64,000 nucleotides of DNA, taken from Caulobacter sp. FWC26. Its GTDB lineage: Bacteria; Pseudomonadota; Alphaproteobacteria; Caulobacterales; Caulobacteraceae. Both the position numbers and the translations under genes were made by a program. Shown one piece after another: positions 1-8,146 of this stretch. Every line of letters starts with the position of its first letter. Position 1 is the first letter of the stretch. The notes beneath the pieces were generated by a model, which ran no database searches, was not told where the DNA came from, and saw only the letters and a list, made by a program, of their open reading frames with translations. The DNA is taken from assembly GCF_002742645.2 (NCBI RefSeq), contig NZ_CP033875.1, positions 2,892,001 to 2,956,000 on the forward strand. The letters are read 5' to 3'.

Positions 1-1113
1 GCCGACTGGGCCCTGCCGCAGGCCCGCGCCCTGATCGGCGCGCGCTACGGCGAGACCATCGTCAAGACGACGCTGGACCCCGAACTACAAGAGAAGGCCG
101 AGCGCATTCTCAATGACTATATCGAGCGCGACGGCGAGGCCCTCAATGTCACCCAGGGCGCGCTGGTGGCGATGCGCAAGGATGGCCGGGTCGTGGCCAT
201 GGTCGGGGGGCGCGATTACAAGCAGAGCCAGTTCAATCGCGCCGACGCCGGACGCCAGCCGGGCTCCGCCTTCAAGCTGTTCGTCTACCTGGCCGCCCTG
301 CGCGACGGCATGACGACGACGACGCCCATCCTCGACACCCCGGTCCAGGTCAGCGGCTACATGCCCAAAAACCACGAGGGCAAGTACCACGCGCGCGAAG
401 TGCCGCTGATCACCGCCTTCGCCGGCTCGTCCAACGTGGCGGCGGTGCGCCTGGCCCATGACCTGGGCCCCGCCAAGGTGATCAAGGTCGCGCGCGAGCT
501 GGGGGTGACCGAAGACATCCCGTCCGACCTGACCATGGCGCTGGGCACCGGTCCGATGAGCCTCACCCGCCTCACCGCCGCCTATGCTTCGGTCGCCGCC
601 GGCGAGTATCCGATCGTTCCGCACGGTCTGGCCGACTTCAAGAAGCCCAAGACCAAGGCCTATGACCCCAAGGTGCTGGCCAATATGCGCGACCTGCTGC
701 GCTCGGCGACGCATCGCGGCACGGGCGTCGAGGCCGCCATCGCCGGCGCCTACGGCAAGACCGGCACCACCCAGGATTATCACGACGCGCTGTTCGTCGG
801 TTATGTCGACGATCTCGTCGTCGGCGTGTGGCTCGGCAACGACGACAACAGCTCGATGAACGGCGTGGTCGGCGGCGGCGAGCCGGCCAAGATCTGGAAG
901 GCGTTCATGCTGGCGGCGCTGGGACGCGACATCGCCCCCGTGGTCGAAGAAGATCCGCTGGAAGATCTGGGTCTGCCCCTAGAGGGCGAGATCGGCCCTG
1001 ACGGCCTTCCCCTCGCGCCTTTGACCCCGGCGCCCGACGCCCCGACCCCGTCGCCCGACGGCGGCGCACCAGCCGCCCCGCCCCCGCCCGAACCGCGCCC
1101 CGAGGCACCTTAG
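1..1113 (+). CDS. Penicillin-binding protein, class A, C-terminal transpeptidase part (5' truncated by window)
   Basis: The frame is open from base 1, so the glycosyltransferase half lies outside the window. The visible part is the penicillin-binding transpeptidase of a bifunctional PBP1A-type enzyme that polymerises and crosslinks peptidoglycan in the periplasm. All three active-site motifs are present in order: SAFK with the nucleophilic Ser at 265-267, SSN near 430, and KTGTT with its Lys at 757-759. The last 50 or so codons form a Pro/Ala-rich tail of the kind that often ends alphaproteobacterial PBPs. The 370 visible codons are uninterrupted. Which PBP1 paralogue it is cannot be decided without the N-terminus. 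Confidence 0.93.
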   Translation, partial: ADWALPQARALIGARYGETIVKTTLDPELQEKAERILNDYIERDGEALNVTQGALVAMRKDGRVVAMVGGRDYKQSQFNRADAGRQPGSAFKLFVYLAALRDGMTTTTPILDTPVQVSGYMPKNHEGKYHAREVPLITAFAGSSNVAAVRLAHDLGPAKVIKVARELGVTEDIPSDLTMALGTGPMSLTRLTAAYASVAAGEYPIVPHGLADFKKPKTKAYDPKVLANMRDLLRSATHRGTGVEAAIAGAYGKTGTTQDYHDALFVGYVDDLVVGVWLGNDDNSSMNGVVGGGEPAKIWKAFMLAALGRDIAPVVEEDPLEDLGLPLEGEIGPDGLPLAPLTPAPDAPTPSPDGGAPAAPPPPEPRPEAP

Positions 1114-1150
1114 ATCTATTTCATCCGCCCACGGACACACCGTCGTAAAA

Positions 1151-1169
1151 CTGTCGCCAAGCCGTGACA
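1151..1169 (+). promoter_or_regulatory. Possible Pho box upstream of pstS
   Basis: CTGTCGC at 1151 and CCGTGAC at 1162 are imperfect direct repeats with an 11-bp period and a 4-bp spacer, the layout of PhoB boxes. They lie about 60 bp before the pstS start. The second copy is weak, so this is an inference supported mainly by the downstream gene. Confidence 0.35.
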
Positions 1170-1229
1170 AAAGCCGGTCATCGGTCTGGCAGGTTCTCTC
1201 ACCGTCTAGACGACTCAGGATTTGACGAC

Positions 1230-2270
1230 ATGAACAAGCTCATCGGCGCGGTCGCCACCGTCGCTCTGCTCGCCGTCGCCGACCAAGCCCACGCGGCGCG
1301 CGACTACGTCTGGGCCGCCGGCTCCTCGACCGTCTTCCCGTTCTCGACGCGCGTCGCCGAGAACTACGCCAAGAAGACCGGCAAGAAGTCGCCCAAGATC
1401 GAAGCCCTGGGCACGGGCGGCGGCATCAAGATGTTCTGCGGCGGCGCCGGCGAGAAGTTCCCGGACATCGCCAACGCCTCACGCCCGATGAAGAAGTCCG
1501 AGTTCCTCGCCTGCCAGAAGGCCGGCGTGAAGGACATCGTCGAAATCAAGATCGGCTTCGACGGCATCGTCGTCGCGTCGAACAAGAAGGGCCCGGACTT
1601 CAACTTCAAGCTCGAGCAGTTGTATCTGGGCCTGGCCGACCAGACCCTGCGCGGTGGCCAGCTGGTGAAGCAGCCCTACAAGACCTGGAGCGAAGTCGGC
1701 CCCGGTCTGCCCAACGCCCGCATCCTGGCCTACGGCCCGCCGCCCACCTCGGGCACGCGCGACGCCTGGATCGAGCTGGCCATCGAAGGCGGCGCGGCCA
1801 AGCTGCCGACCCTGGCCAAGATGAAGACCGCCGACGAGAAGAAGTTCAAGGCCACCGTGTCGCCGATGCGCACCGACGGCGGCTGGGTCGATGCGGGCGA
1901 GAACGACAACGCCATCGTCGGCACCATCGAAAAGACCCCGAACGCCCTGGGCGTCTTCGGCTACTCGTTCCTCGAAGAGAACGGTTCGCGGATCAAGGGC
2001 GCCACGATCAACGGCGTGAAGCCCACCGCCCAGACGATCGCCAGCGGTCAGTACCCGCTGTCGCGCTCGCTCTACATCTATGTGAAGAAGTCGCAGGTCG
2101 GTGTGACGCCGGGCCTGAAGGAATTCGTGGCCGAATTCGTCTCGGACGCCGCCACGGGCCGCGGCGGCTATCTGCAGAACCGGGGCATGATCCCGCTGCC
2201 GCCGGCGGTTCACGTCCAGATGAAACAGAAGGCCAGCGCCCTGACGCCGATGCCGGCGCCGAAGAACTAG
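1230..2270 (+). CDS. pstS: Phosphate ABC transporter substrate-binding protein PstS
   Basis: Periplasmic phosphate-binding component of the high-affinity Pst transporter, 346 aa. An in-frame start at 1164 is possible, but ATG 1230 gives a clean Sec signal peptide (MNKLIGAVATVALLAVADQA then HAAR). Phosphate-binding segments typical of the family follow: AAGSSTVFPFS just after the signal, GTGGGIKMFCGG near residue 60 and PTSGTRDAW near 175. pstC, pstA, pstB and phoU are not adjacent, so this pstS is an orphan here and must work with a transporter encoded elsewhere. A candidate Pho box precedes it, which suits phosphate-starvation control. Confidence 0.94.
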   Translation: MNKLIGAVATVALLAVADQAHAARDYVWAAGSSTVFPFSTRVAENYAKKTGKKSPKIEALGTGGGIKMFCGGAGEKFPDIANASRPMKKSEFLACQKAGVKDIVEIKIGFDGIVVASNKKGPDFNFKLEQLYLGLADQTLRGGQLVKQPYKTWSEVGPGLPNARILAYGPPPTSGTRDAWIELAIEGGAAKLPTLAKMKTADEKKFKATVSPMRTDGGWVDAGENDNAIVGTIEKTPNALGVFGYSFLEENGSRIKGATINGVKPTAQTIASGQYPLSRSLYIYVKKSQVGVTPGLKEFVAEFVSDAATGRGGYLQNRGMIPLPPAVHVQMKQKASALTPMPAPKN

Positions 2271-2294
2271 TCCTCGCCAGAGGTGAGAACGACG

Positions 2295-2323
2295 AAGGCG
2301 GTCGCTGATGCGGCCGCCTTTTT
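2295..2323 (+). terminator. Rho-independent terminator after pstS
   Basis: AAGGCGG (2295-2301) pairs with CCGCCTT (2314-2320), followed by a T-run. It lies 25 bp past the pstS stop. Confidence 0.7.
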
Positions 2324-2340
2324 CGTGCGCGCTCGGTGGT

Positions 2341-2715
2341 TCAGGGCTCCTCTCGGGCGGCGACGCAGCGCCAGGTCCGCTGATCCGCCACATACTCGTG
2401 AAAATCGGGCGTCAGGCTCGGAACCTCGTCCAGGCAACCGGCGGCGATCGCCAGGATGCGCCCCGAGAACGGGTCGCCCAGCGCCGTCCCGCAACGGCCG
2501 CAGAAACAGCGATTGAACCGATGTGGCGGCTGGGGCGCGTAGCGGGCGACGAGATTACGTCCCGAAACCCAGGAGAACGCCTCGACGCGGACATAGGCGT
2601 AGACGCTCGATCCAGCCTTGCGACAGCGCGAACAGTGGCAGAGGCCCACCATTTCCGGGCGCCCGAACAGCTCGAACCGAACGCCGCCGCAGCAGCAGCT
2701 TCCCTTGACTATCAA
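2341..2715 (-). CDS. GFA / CENP-V-type zinc-binding protein
   Basis: A 124-aa protein of the glutathione-dependent formaldehyde-activating (GFA, DUF636) fold. The zinc-binding cysteine clusters are visible: GSCCCGGVRFE at the N-terminus, CHCSRCRKAGSS near residue 27 and CFCGRCGTALG near residue 70. Family members are small cytosolic beta-tent proteins. A few act on S-hydroxymethylglutathione, but most have no known substrate, and nothing nearby points to formaldehyde metabolism. Convergent with pstS across the pstS terminator. Family is certain; reaction is not. Confidence 0.88.
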   Translation of the reverse strand: MIVKGSCCCGGVRFELFGRPEMVGLCHCSRCRKAGSSVYAYVRVEAFSWVSGRNLVARYAPQPPHRFNRCFCGRCGTALGDPFSGRILAIAAGCLDEVPSLTPDFHEYVADQRTWRCVAAREEP

Positions 2716-2805
2716 CGCGCATCTCCCTGATCCGACAGGAAGTCTGCGCGATACCTACCGCCAGCGGGTGTCAGCAGTCGGCATAGAAAAGGAAATCTTA
2801 GGTTT

Positions 2806-2825
2806 TTAAATTCAGATTAAGAATC
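2806..2825 (+). promoter_or_regulatory. CtrA-type box (TTAA-N7-TTAA) abutting a GAATC site
   Basis: TTAA at 2806-2809 and TTAA at 2817-2820 are separated by exactly 7 bases, the full consensus for the Caulobacter cell-cycle regulator CtrA. GAATC at 2821-2825 matches the CcrM methylation target GANTC. A possible -10 (GCATAAC, 2833-2839) follows at promoter spacing, and the small gene below starts at 2883. The region is AT-rich, so a chance match is possible. Confidence 0.5.
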
Positions 2826-2882
2826 TATGGTTGCATAACGCAGAGGCCCATGAGACGCTATGGTCAGGTGAAGGAGGAATCC

Positions 2883-3149
2883 ATGCTGAAGCCACCCTCT
2901 ATCCGCAAACTCGTCGCAATCGCTACCGTTGTCTGTTCGAGCCTGTCCCCCATAGCACCCGCGCAGGCATTGCCAGCCTACCAAGTCGAGAGAACTTATT
3001 TCTCAGATGCTTCGTTTTCAGAAGTCATTGGTGACTCGGTGTTAAATTGTAGCGGTCAACTCTTCCTCACCGGACAATCTAGCGCTTATTCCACTATCGA
3101 GTTAGTTCCTTGCAAACACGACGATCCACCCCCATTTGACTTTGACTAG
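2883..3149 (+). CDS. Small secreted protein, DUF6289-like
   Basis: An 88-aa protein starting at ATG 2883, chosen because GGAGGAAT sits just upstream; an ATG at 2850 in the same frame has no such site. Residues 1-30 form a Sec signal (basic start, hydrophobic core, PAQALPAY cleavage region). The mature part is about 55 residues with two Cys, in the contexts VLNCSGQ and ELVPCKH, which could form one disulfide, and an acidic Pro-rich end. The pattern YFSDASFSEVIGDSVLNC resembles the DUF6289 family of short exported proteins of unknown function, named here from memory. The gene is clearly AT-richer than its neighbours, suggesting recent acquisition, and sits behind a CtrA-type box. Confidence 0.7.
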   Translation: MLKPPSIRKLVAIATVVCSSLSPIAPAQALPAYQVERTYFSDASFSEVIGDSVLNCSGQLFLTGQSSAYSTIELVPCKHDDPPPFDFD

Positions 3150-3208
3150 AAGTGATTCAAATCCATAACAATTGAATACATGTTGCCAAGTTAAAGAATT
3201 GATCATTC

Positions 3209-3236
3209 AGATCACCCCTAGATCTAATCTTTTTTT
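3209..3236 (+). terminator. Weak terminator-like stem with T-run
   Basis: AGATC (3209-3213) pairs with GATCT (3221-3225), followed within 5 bases by seven T. The stem is short, so strength is doubtful. The rest of the gap between 3150 and 3367 is AT-rich with no gene I can support. Confidence 0.35.
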
Positions 3237-3367
3237 GATTTTCGAATACCAGTTCAACTTTTGTTGACATACTCAACGCGCGGCAGCTCTAAGGAAATTA
3301 TGCCTGTGCAGTGCACTAGCGGACTGAGCGTGATAGCTTAGTTGACCGAGATTAGAAGGCTCGATGC

Positions 3368-3700
3368 CTATCGCGTCCGCGAGGTCATGCCGGCCGCGGC
3401 CGCGTCGTCGGCCACCTGCGAGTCAAGCTCCGGCGCGGGGCCGGTCTGGCGTACGGACGGAACGGCAGGCGGTTCGGGCGCCGGCGCGACGGTCTCGGTC
3501 TTGGCCGGCGCGGGCGGAGGGGCGCGGGCGGCCATGGCGGCGGCCGCAGCGTTGTCGGCGGCGGTCCGCGTTTCCGCCGGGCCGTCCTCATAGCCGCCAC
3601 CGCTGGAGGTCAGGAACAGGATGCTCCCGAAGGTCGCCAGAACACCGATGATGAAACCCAGCAGGACCCACCCGAACGGGTTGCCGCGACGCTCGCTCAT
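3368..3700 (-). CDS. Small single-pass membrane protein, unknown function
   Basis: A 110-aa protein with a short basic N-terminus, one transmembrane helix at about residues 9-31 (GWVLLGFIIGVLATFGSILF) and a low-complexity Ala/Pro-rich remainder ending in two acidic-alanine stretches. No domain is recognised. Codon use matches the chromosomal background, and the start has normal spacing from the divergent AT-rich island. The composition suggests a membrane-anchored, disordered periplasmic or cytoplasmic tail. Function unknown. Confidence 0.65.
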   Translation of the reverse strand: MSERRGNPFGWVLLGFIIGVLATFGSILFLTSSGGGYEDGPAETRTAADNAAAAAMAARAPPPAPAKTETVAPAPEPPAVPSVRQTGPAPELDSQVADDAAAAGMTSRTR

Positions 3701-3808
3701 CTCAGGGTCCGCCTTTCGCGCTCAAACAGCCTTAACGCCGGCTATCATGGTCTAAACGTGCGAGCCAGCGCTTGGTTACCGAATTTGGCTGAGAGGCGAG
3801 CGGCGAGC

Positions 3809-4459
3809 TCAGGTCCCCGTCCACTTGCGGACCGGTCCGACGTCGACATGCACGAAATTGCTGGTCGGGTAGTAACCGACCCCGCCGACGCCCAGGTCGA
3901 GGGCCGCAGCACGAACGTGGCTGAGCGCGACATCCTCCAGGAAGATGTCCATCGCCTTGCCGTCCATGTGCAGGCTCTTCTTGGCGACCTCGCCGCTGCG
4001 CTTGGACAGCAGGCGGTTGGTCGCCGGCGAGCGGTAGCCGGAAATGACCTGGAATGGCCCCTTGCTCTCGGTCTTGCGGGCGATCTGGTCGAGAAGGTCA
4101 TAAAGGCCGGGATCCATGGGATGGACCTCGTCGTTACGATAATCGCGCAGCACCTTGTCGAGGGCGCTGACGGCGTCCGGCACATAGGCGCCGTTCTCCC
4201 AGTAAACCGCTTCCAGCTTCTCGCCGGTGTGGATGTTGTGCAGGTGAACCCAGCGCGGATCGACGGCGGGCTTCAACGTCGGCGGGTCGATCGAGGCCAC
4301 CGTGGCGGCGACGCTGGTCGGCGCGGGAACCGAAGCGGCCTGCGGGACCTTTCCCTCCAGGATCGCACCGATGATGTCGTCGTCGGCGCGCGCGGCCAGC
4401 GGCGAGAGCCCAACCCCGATAGCGCCCAGCCCCCACTGGAGCAGCTTACGTCGATGCAT
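3809..4459 (-). CDS. DUF882 / M15-type murein peptidase, Tat-exported
   Basis: A 216-aa protein of the DUF882 (YcbK-like, peptidase M15 clan) family, predicted to act on peptidoglycan peptides in the periplasm. The N-terminus MHRRKLLQWGLG has the twin-arginine pattern of a Tat signal. The M15-type zinc site is visible as SLHMDGKAMDIF (His and Asp) near residue 163 and NFVHVDVG (His) near residue 203; VISGYRSP near residue 140 is also family-typical. It lies 74 bp downstream of an L,D-transpeptidase on the same strand, a pairing common in alphaproteobacteria. Substrate is inferred from family. Confidence 0.88.
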   Translation of the reverse strand: MHRRKLLQWGLGAIGVGLSPLAARADDDIIGAILEGKVPQAASVPAPTSVAATVASIDPPTLKPAVDPRWVHLHNIHTGEKLEAVYWENGAYVPDAVSALDKVLRDYRNDEVHPMDPGLYDLLDQIARKTESKGPFQVISGYRSPATNRLLSKRSGEVAKKSLHMDGKAMDIFLEDVALSHVRAAALDLGVGGVGYYPTSNFVHVDVGPVRKWTGT

Positions 4460-4533
4460 GAGTACGCCTTACACCCCGACACAGAAGGTCGGGAGGACAC
4501 CTCATACAGACCAAGAATGCAAGCTGAGCAGTA

Positions 4534-6057
4534 TCAAAGTGCGGCGATACGCTGCACCAGCTCCCGATCCCATCCATACGGATCCTGGCGGAAGTTCACC
4601 TGCCCGTCCGGGGTCACATAGGCTGTCCAATACAGCAGGTAGACGGCGATCTGCTGGGGCAGCTTGGCCCGCACGGTGTCGCCCGAAGCCAGGGTCTCGT
4701 TGACCTTTTCCGGCGTCCAGGTCGGATCGTCGCGCATCACCTCGTTGACCAGCTCGATTGGCTTTTGCAGGCGCACGCAGCCATGGCTGGCAAGACGGCT
4801 GAAGCTGTCGAACCGCGAGCGGCTGGGCGTATCGTGCAGATAGACGCCGTAGGGATTGTTGAAGTCGAACTTCACCTGCCCCAGCGCCGCCTTGGGCCCG
4901 GCCTTCTGCTGCAGGCGCGAGCCGCCGCCCTCGGTCGGGATGACGATGAAGTCGTTCCGCGCGAAATAGCCCGGGCTGGCCCGCTCCTTCGGCCACAGTT
5001 CCTTGGTCGCGATGGACTGCGGCACGTTCCACGGCGGATTGAGCACGATGCTGTGGATCATCGACGACAGCATCGGCGTCTCGTCGCCGGGGCGGCCCGT
5101 GACCGCCCGCATCGTCAGGGTCGGCGTGTCGTGGTGGAACACCGACAGGATCGCCGCGGCGACGTTCACCTGGATGCGATCGGCCGGCAGGGTCTGCGGC
5201 AGCCAGCGCCAGCGTTCCATATTGGCGACGATCTGGTCGATGCGGCGCTCGACCGGGATGTTCAGCGCCCCTAGCGTCGCCTTGTCGACGACCCCAGTGG
5301 GATTGAGCCCAAAGCGCTTCTGCGCGCGCTGAACGGCCTGGGTCAGCGCGGCGTCAAAGACCGGCGCGGCGTCCACGGCGACGGTCGGGTCCTCGGCGGC
5401 CAGACGCGCCTCCAGCGCGATCACCCGCGCCCCGGTGGCGCCCTCCTTCAGGTCGGGACCAGCGGCGATGGGAAGCCAGCCGCCCTTGGCAGCGATCTCG
5501 CGATAGGTGACCAGACCGGTGCGCAGGGTCTGATAGCCCGTATAAGGCGGCGGCAAGGCGTCGAGCCATTCGGCGAGGCGGCCCTGCTGCACGGCCGCGA
5601 CAAACTCCGGGGTCGGATCATAGGCCGCCGGGCGCAGCCCCCACTCGGCCTTGAAGGCGCTGATGGGCAGACGACCGGTCCGCACGGCGCGGGCATAGGC
5701 CAGGGTCAGATTGACGAGCTGCGACTGGCCGGCGGCGCGCGCCCCCGGGTCGTTGGACATATAGAGTTCGATCGCGCGATCCGGCGAAAACACGCTCATG
5801 GCGAAGCCATGGCTGTAGGCGTCGCCAAGGACGGCCCGCAACACCTCCACCTGGTCGGGACTCAGCTGCACCGCCGACAGGTCCGGCGGGATCACTGAGG
5901 GATGCGGCGTGACCAGCGGAACGTTCTGCACGGGTCGAGCGCCGGCCAGCGGAGGTCTTTGCGACTGCGCCTGGGCGACCTCGAGGGACAGAAGGCTCAA
6001 CGTCGCCGCCAGGGCGCCGCAGGTTCTCGAAAATCGCATCACCGTCGAACAACTCAC
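4534..6057 (-). CDS. L,D-transpeptidase, YcbB/LdtD type
   Basis: A 507-aa exported enzyme that forms 3-3 crosslinks (or related L,D bonds) in peptidoglycan. Order of parts: signal peptide (hydrophobic core then EVAQAQS), an N-terminal scaffold domain, a peptidoglycan-binding repeat near residues 205-270 (LKEGATGARVIALEARL), and the YkuD catalytic domain with SHGCVRL near residue 425, whose Cys is the nucleophile. An alternative ATG six codons in (6039) starts directly at the signal sequence and may be the true start. A TTAACG half-site upstream is noted but too weak to call. The 3' neighbour is the M15-type enzyme. Confidence 0.92.
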   Translation of the reverse strand: MSCSTVMRFSRTCGALAATLSLLSLEVAQAQSQRPPLAGARPVQNVPLVTPHPSVIPPDLSAVQLSPDQVEVLRAVLGDAYSHGFAMSVFSPDRAIELYMSNDPGARAAGQSQLVNLTLAYARAVRTGRLPISAFKAEWGLRPAAYDPTPEFVAAVQQGRLAEWLDALPPPYTGYQTLRTGLVTYREIAAKGGWLPIAAGPDLKEGATGARVIALEARLAAEDPTVAVDAAPVFDAALTQAVQRAQKRFGLNPTGVVDKATLGALNIPVERRIDQIVANMERWRWLPQTLPADRIQVNVAAAILSVFHHDTPTLTMRAVTGRPGDETPMLSSMIHSIVLNPPWNVPQSIATKELWPKERASPGYFARNDFIVIPTEGGGSRLQQKAGPKAALGQVKFDFNNPYGVYLHDTPSRSRFDSFSRLASHGCVRLQKPIELVNEVMRDDPTWTPEKVNETLASGDTVRAKLPQQIAVYLLYWTAYVTPDGQVNFRQDPYGWDRELVQRIAAL

Positions 6058-6240
6058 CGCGCGGCCAGACCGCGTTAAGGTTTACAGATGGCCGTGTGGC
6101 CCCTGCCGCGTCAACGCGGGTAGCGCGAAAGGCGAACTCTCCCCCAGCCGCACGAAGACGTTTTTCAGTAACAGGAACCCGCAAGCCACACCGTTGGTTT
6201 CACCGTGGCCAGGAACATCGCTGGCGTCGCGGGGGCGACC

Positions 6241-8052
6241 ATGGACAGAGCCTTGCCACAAAAGACCCTAGACCTGTTTCCGATCGGCAATTGCGCCGTC
6301 AGCGCCATGATCGACACCGGCGGTCGTTTCGTCTGGGCCTGTGCTCCCCGCATCGACTCCGATCCGGTGTTCAGCGCCTTGCTCGACAACGCCGATCTCG
6401 AAGGCGCGGAAGCCAAGGGCGTCTGGGACGTGCAGGTCGAGCGCCGCGCCGAGGTCCGCCAGGGCTATCTGCGCAACACCCCGATCCTGCGCACCGAGAT
6501 CGCGGACGAGGATGGCGCGCGGTTCGAGATCATCGACTTCGCGCCGCGCTATCAGCAGTTCGGACGCCTTTTCCGACCGACGGCCTTCGTGCGGCTGATC
6601 CGTCCGCTCGTGGGCGTGGCGCGGATCACCCTGCGACTGCGGCCGACGGCCGATTGGGGCGCTCGGGTCGCCGAGCACACCTCCGGCTCGAACCACATCC
6701 GCTATCTGTGCTCGGACATGACGCTGCGCCTGTCGACCGACGCGCCGGTGTCCCACATCCTGGAAGAGCGGACGTTCCGGCTTGAGCGCCCGATCGCCAT
6801 GTATCTGGGTCCCGATGAAGGCTTCAACGCGCCGATCGGTCCGACCTGCGAGCGGATGATGCGCGAAACCGACCAGTACTGGAAACTGTGGGTGCGCGGC
6901 CTGGCCCTGCCCCTGGAATGGCAGACCGCCGTGATCCGCGCCGCCATCACCCTGAAGCTCTGCATGCACGAGGAGACCGGCGCGATCGTCGCGGCCCTGA
7001 CGACCTCGATCCCTGAACACGCCGACAGCGGCCGCAACTGGGACTATCGATACTGCTGGCTGCGCGACGCCTATTACGTAGTGCAGGCGCTCAACCGGCT
7101 GGGCGCGGTCGATATCTTGGAGAACTATCTGGGCTATCTGCGCAACATCGTCGATCGGGCTAACGGCGGCCACATTCAGCCGCTGTTCGGCGTGGGCTTC
7201 GAGGAGGTGCTGACCGAGCGGATCGCCCCTGACCTGCCTGGCTACCGGGGCATGGGGCCCGTACGAGTGGGCAATCAGGCCTACGAGCATATCCAAAACG
7301 ACGCATACGGACAGATCGTCCTATCGACCGTCCAGGCGTTCTTCGATGAGCGCCTGCTGCGCCCCGCCACCATCGAGGACTTCCAGGCCCTGGAGCCCGT
7401 GGGCGAGCAGGCGTTCCGGCTTCACGACCAGCCCGACGCCAGCCTTTGGGAGTTCCGGGGTCGCGCCAACGTCCATACCTACTCGTCGGCCATGTGCTGG
7501 GCGGCGTGCGACCGCCTGGGCAACGCCGCCGAGAAGCTGGGCCTGGAGGATCGCGCCGCCTTCTGGAACGGCCGCGCCGCCCAGGTGCGGCAGGTCATCG
7601 AGTCTCGGGCCTGGAACGACAAGCTTGGCCGCTTCGCCGCCACCTTCGAGGGCGACGAGCTGGACGCGTCGCTTTTGCAACTGGTCGACCTACGCTTCCA
7701 CACTGCGGACGATCCTCGCAACGTCGCCACCTTGAAGGCCATCGAGGAGGGTCTGCGGCGCGGCGCCTATCTGCTGCGCTATGCGATCCCCGATGACTTC
7801 GGCTCGCCCCAGACCGCGTTCAACATCTGCACCTTTTGGCTGATCGAGGCCCTGCATCTGGCCGGGCGGAGCGACGAAGCGCGGGCGTTGTTCGAGGACA
7901 TGCTGTCGCGCCGAACCCCGGCCGGTCTTCTTTCGGAAGACATCGGCTTCGCCGACGGGGAGCTGTGGGGCAACTACCCCCAGACCTACTCGTTGGTGGG
8001 CCTGATCAATTGCGCCGTGCTGCTCAGCCGTCCATGGACCTCGGTCCGCTGA
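6241..8052 (+). CDS. Glycoside hydrolase family 15, probable trehalase
   Basis: A 603-aa GH15 enzyme (glucoamylase/trehalase fold, (alpha/alpha)6 barrel). The N-terminal supersandwich begins with DLFPIGNCAVSAMID and the barrel carries SGRNWDYRYCWLRDAYY near residue 265, the classic GH15 signature, with a second acidic region near the C-terminus (EDIGFADGELWGNYPQ). No signal peptide, so cytosolic. GTG 6205 in frame lacks a ribosome site, hence ATG 6241. It heads a block that ends in otsB-otsA, so hydrolysis of trehalose is the most likely activity (bacterial GH15 trehalases are known); glucoamylase activity cannot be excluded. Confidence 0.85.
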   Translation: MDRALPQKTLDLFPIGNCAVSAMIDTGGRFVWACAPRIDSDPVFSALLDNADLEGAEAKGVWDVQVERRAEVRQGYLRNTPILRTEIADEDGARFEIIDFAPRYQQFGRLFRPTAFVRLIRPLVGVARITLRLRPTADWGARVAEHTSGSNHIRYLCSDMTLRLSTDAPVSHILEERTFRLERPIAMYLGPDEGFNAPIGPTCERMMRETDQYWKLWVRGLALPLEWQTAVIRAAITLKLCMHEETGAIVAALTTSIPEHADSGRNWDYRYCWLRDAYYVVQALNRLGAVDILENYLGYLRNIVDRANGGHIQPLFGVGFEEVLTERIAPDLPGYRGMGPVRVGNQAYEHIQNDAYGQIVLSTVQAFFDERLLRPATIEDFQALEPVGEQAFRLHDQPDASLWEFRGRANVHTYSSAMCWAACDRLGNAAEKLGLEDRAAFWNGRAAQVRQVIESRAWNDKLGRFAATFEGDELDASLLQLVDLRFHTADDPRNVATLKAIEEGLRRGAYLLRYAIPDDFGSPQTAFNICTFWLIEALHLAGRSDEARALFEDMLSRRTPAGLLSEDIGFADGELWGNYPQTYSLVGLINCAVLLSRPWTSVR

Positions 8053-8146
8053 CGCGTGTTGCGATTTTCGCAAACTCTGAAATCCCGGCGCCATATGAGG
8101 CGCGCAACACCCGGCCCGGGACGTATCGTTATCGGAGGCGCTCATC

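Noticed and set aside
6068..6085. TTAACG half-site upstream of the L,D-transpeptidase gene as a CtrA site
   Set aside because: Only one half-site; too short to separate from chance.
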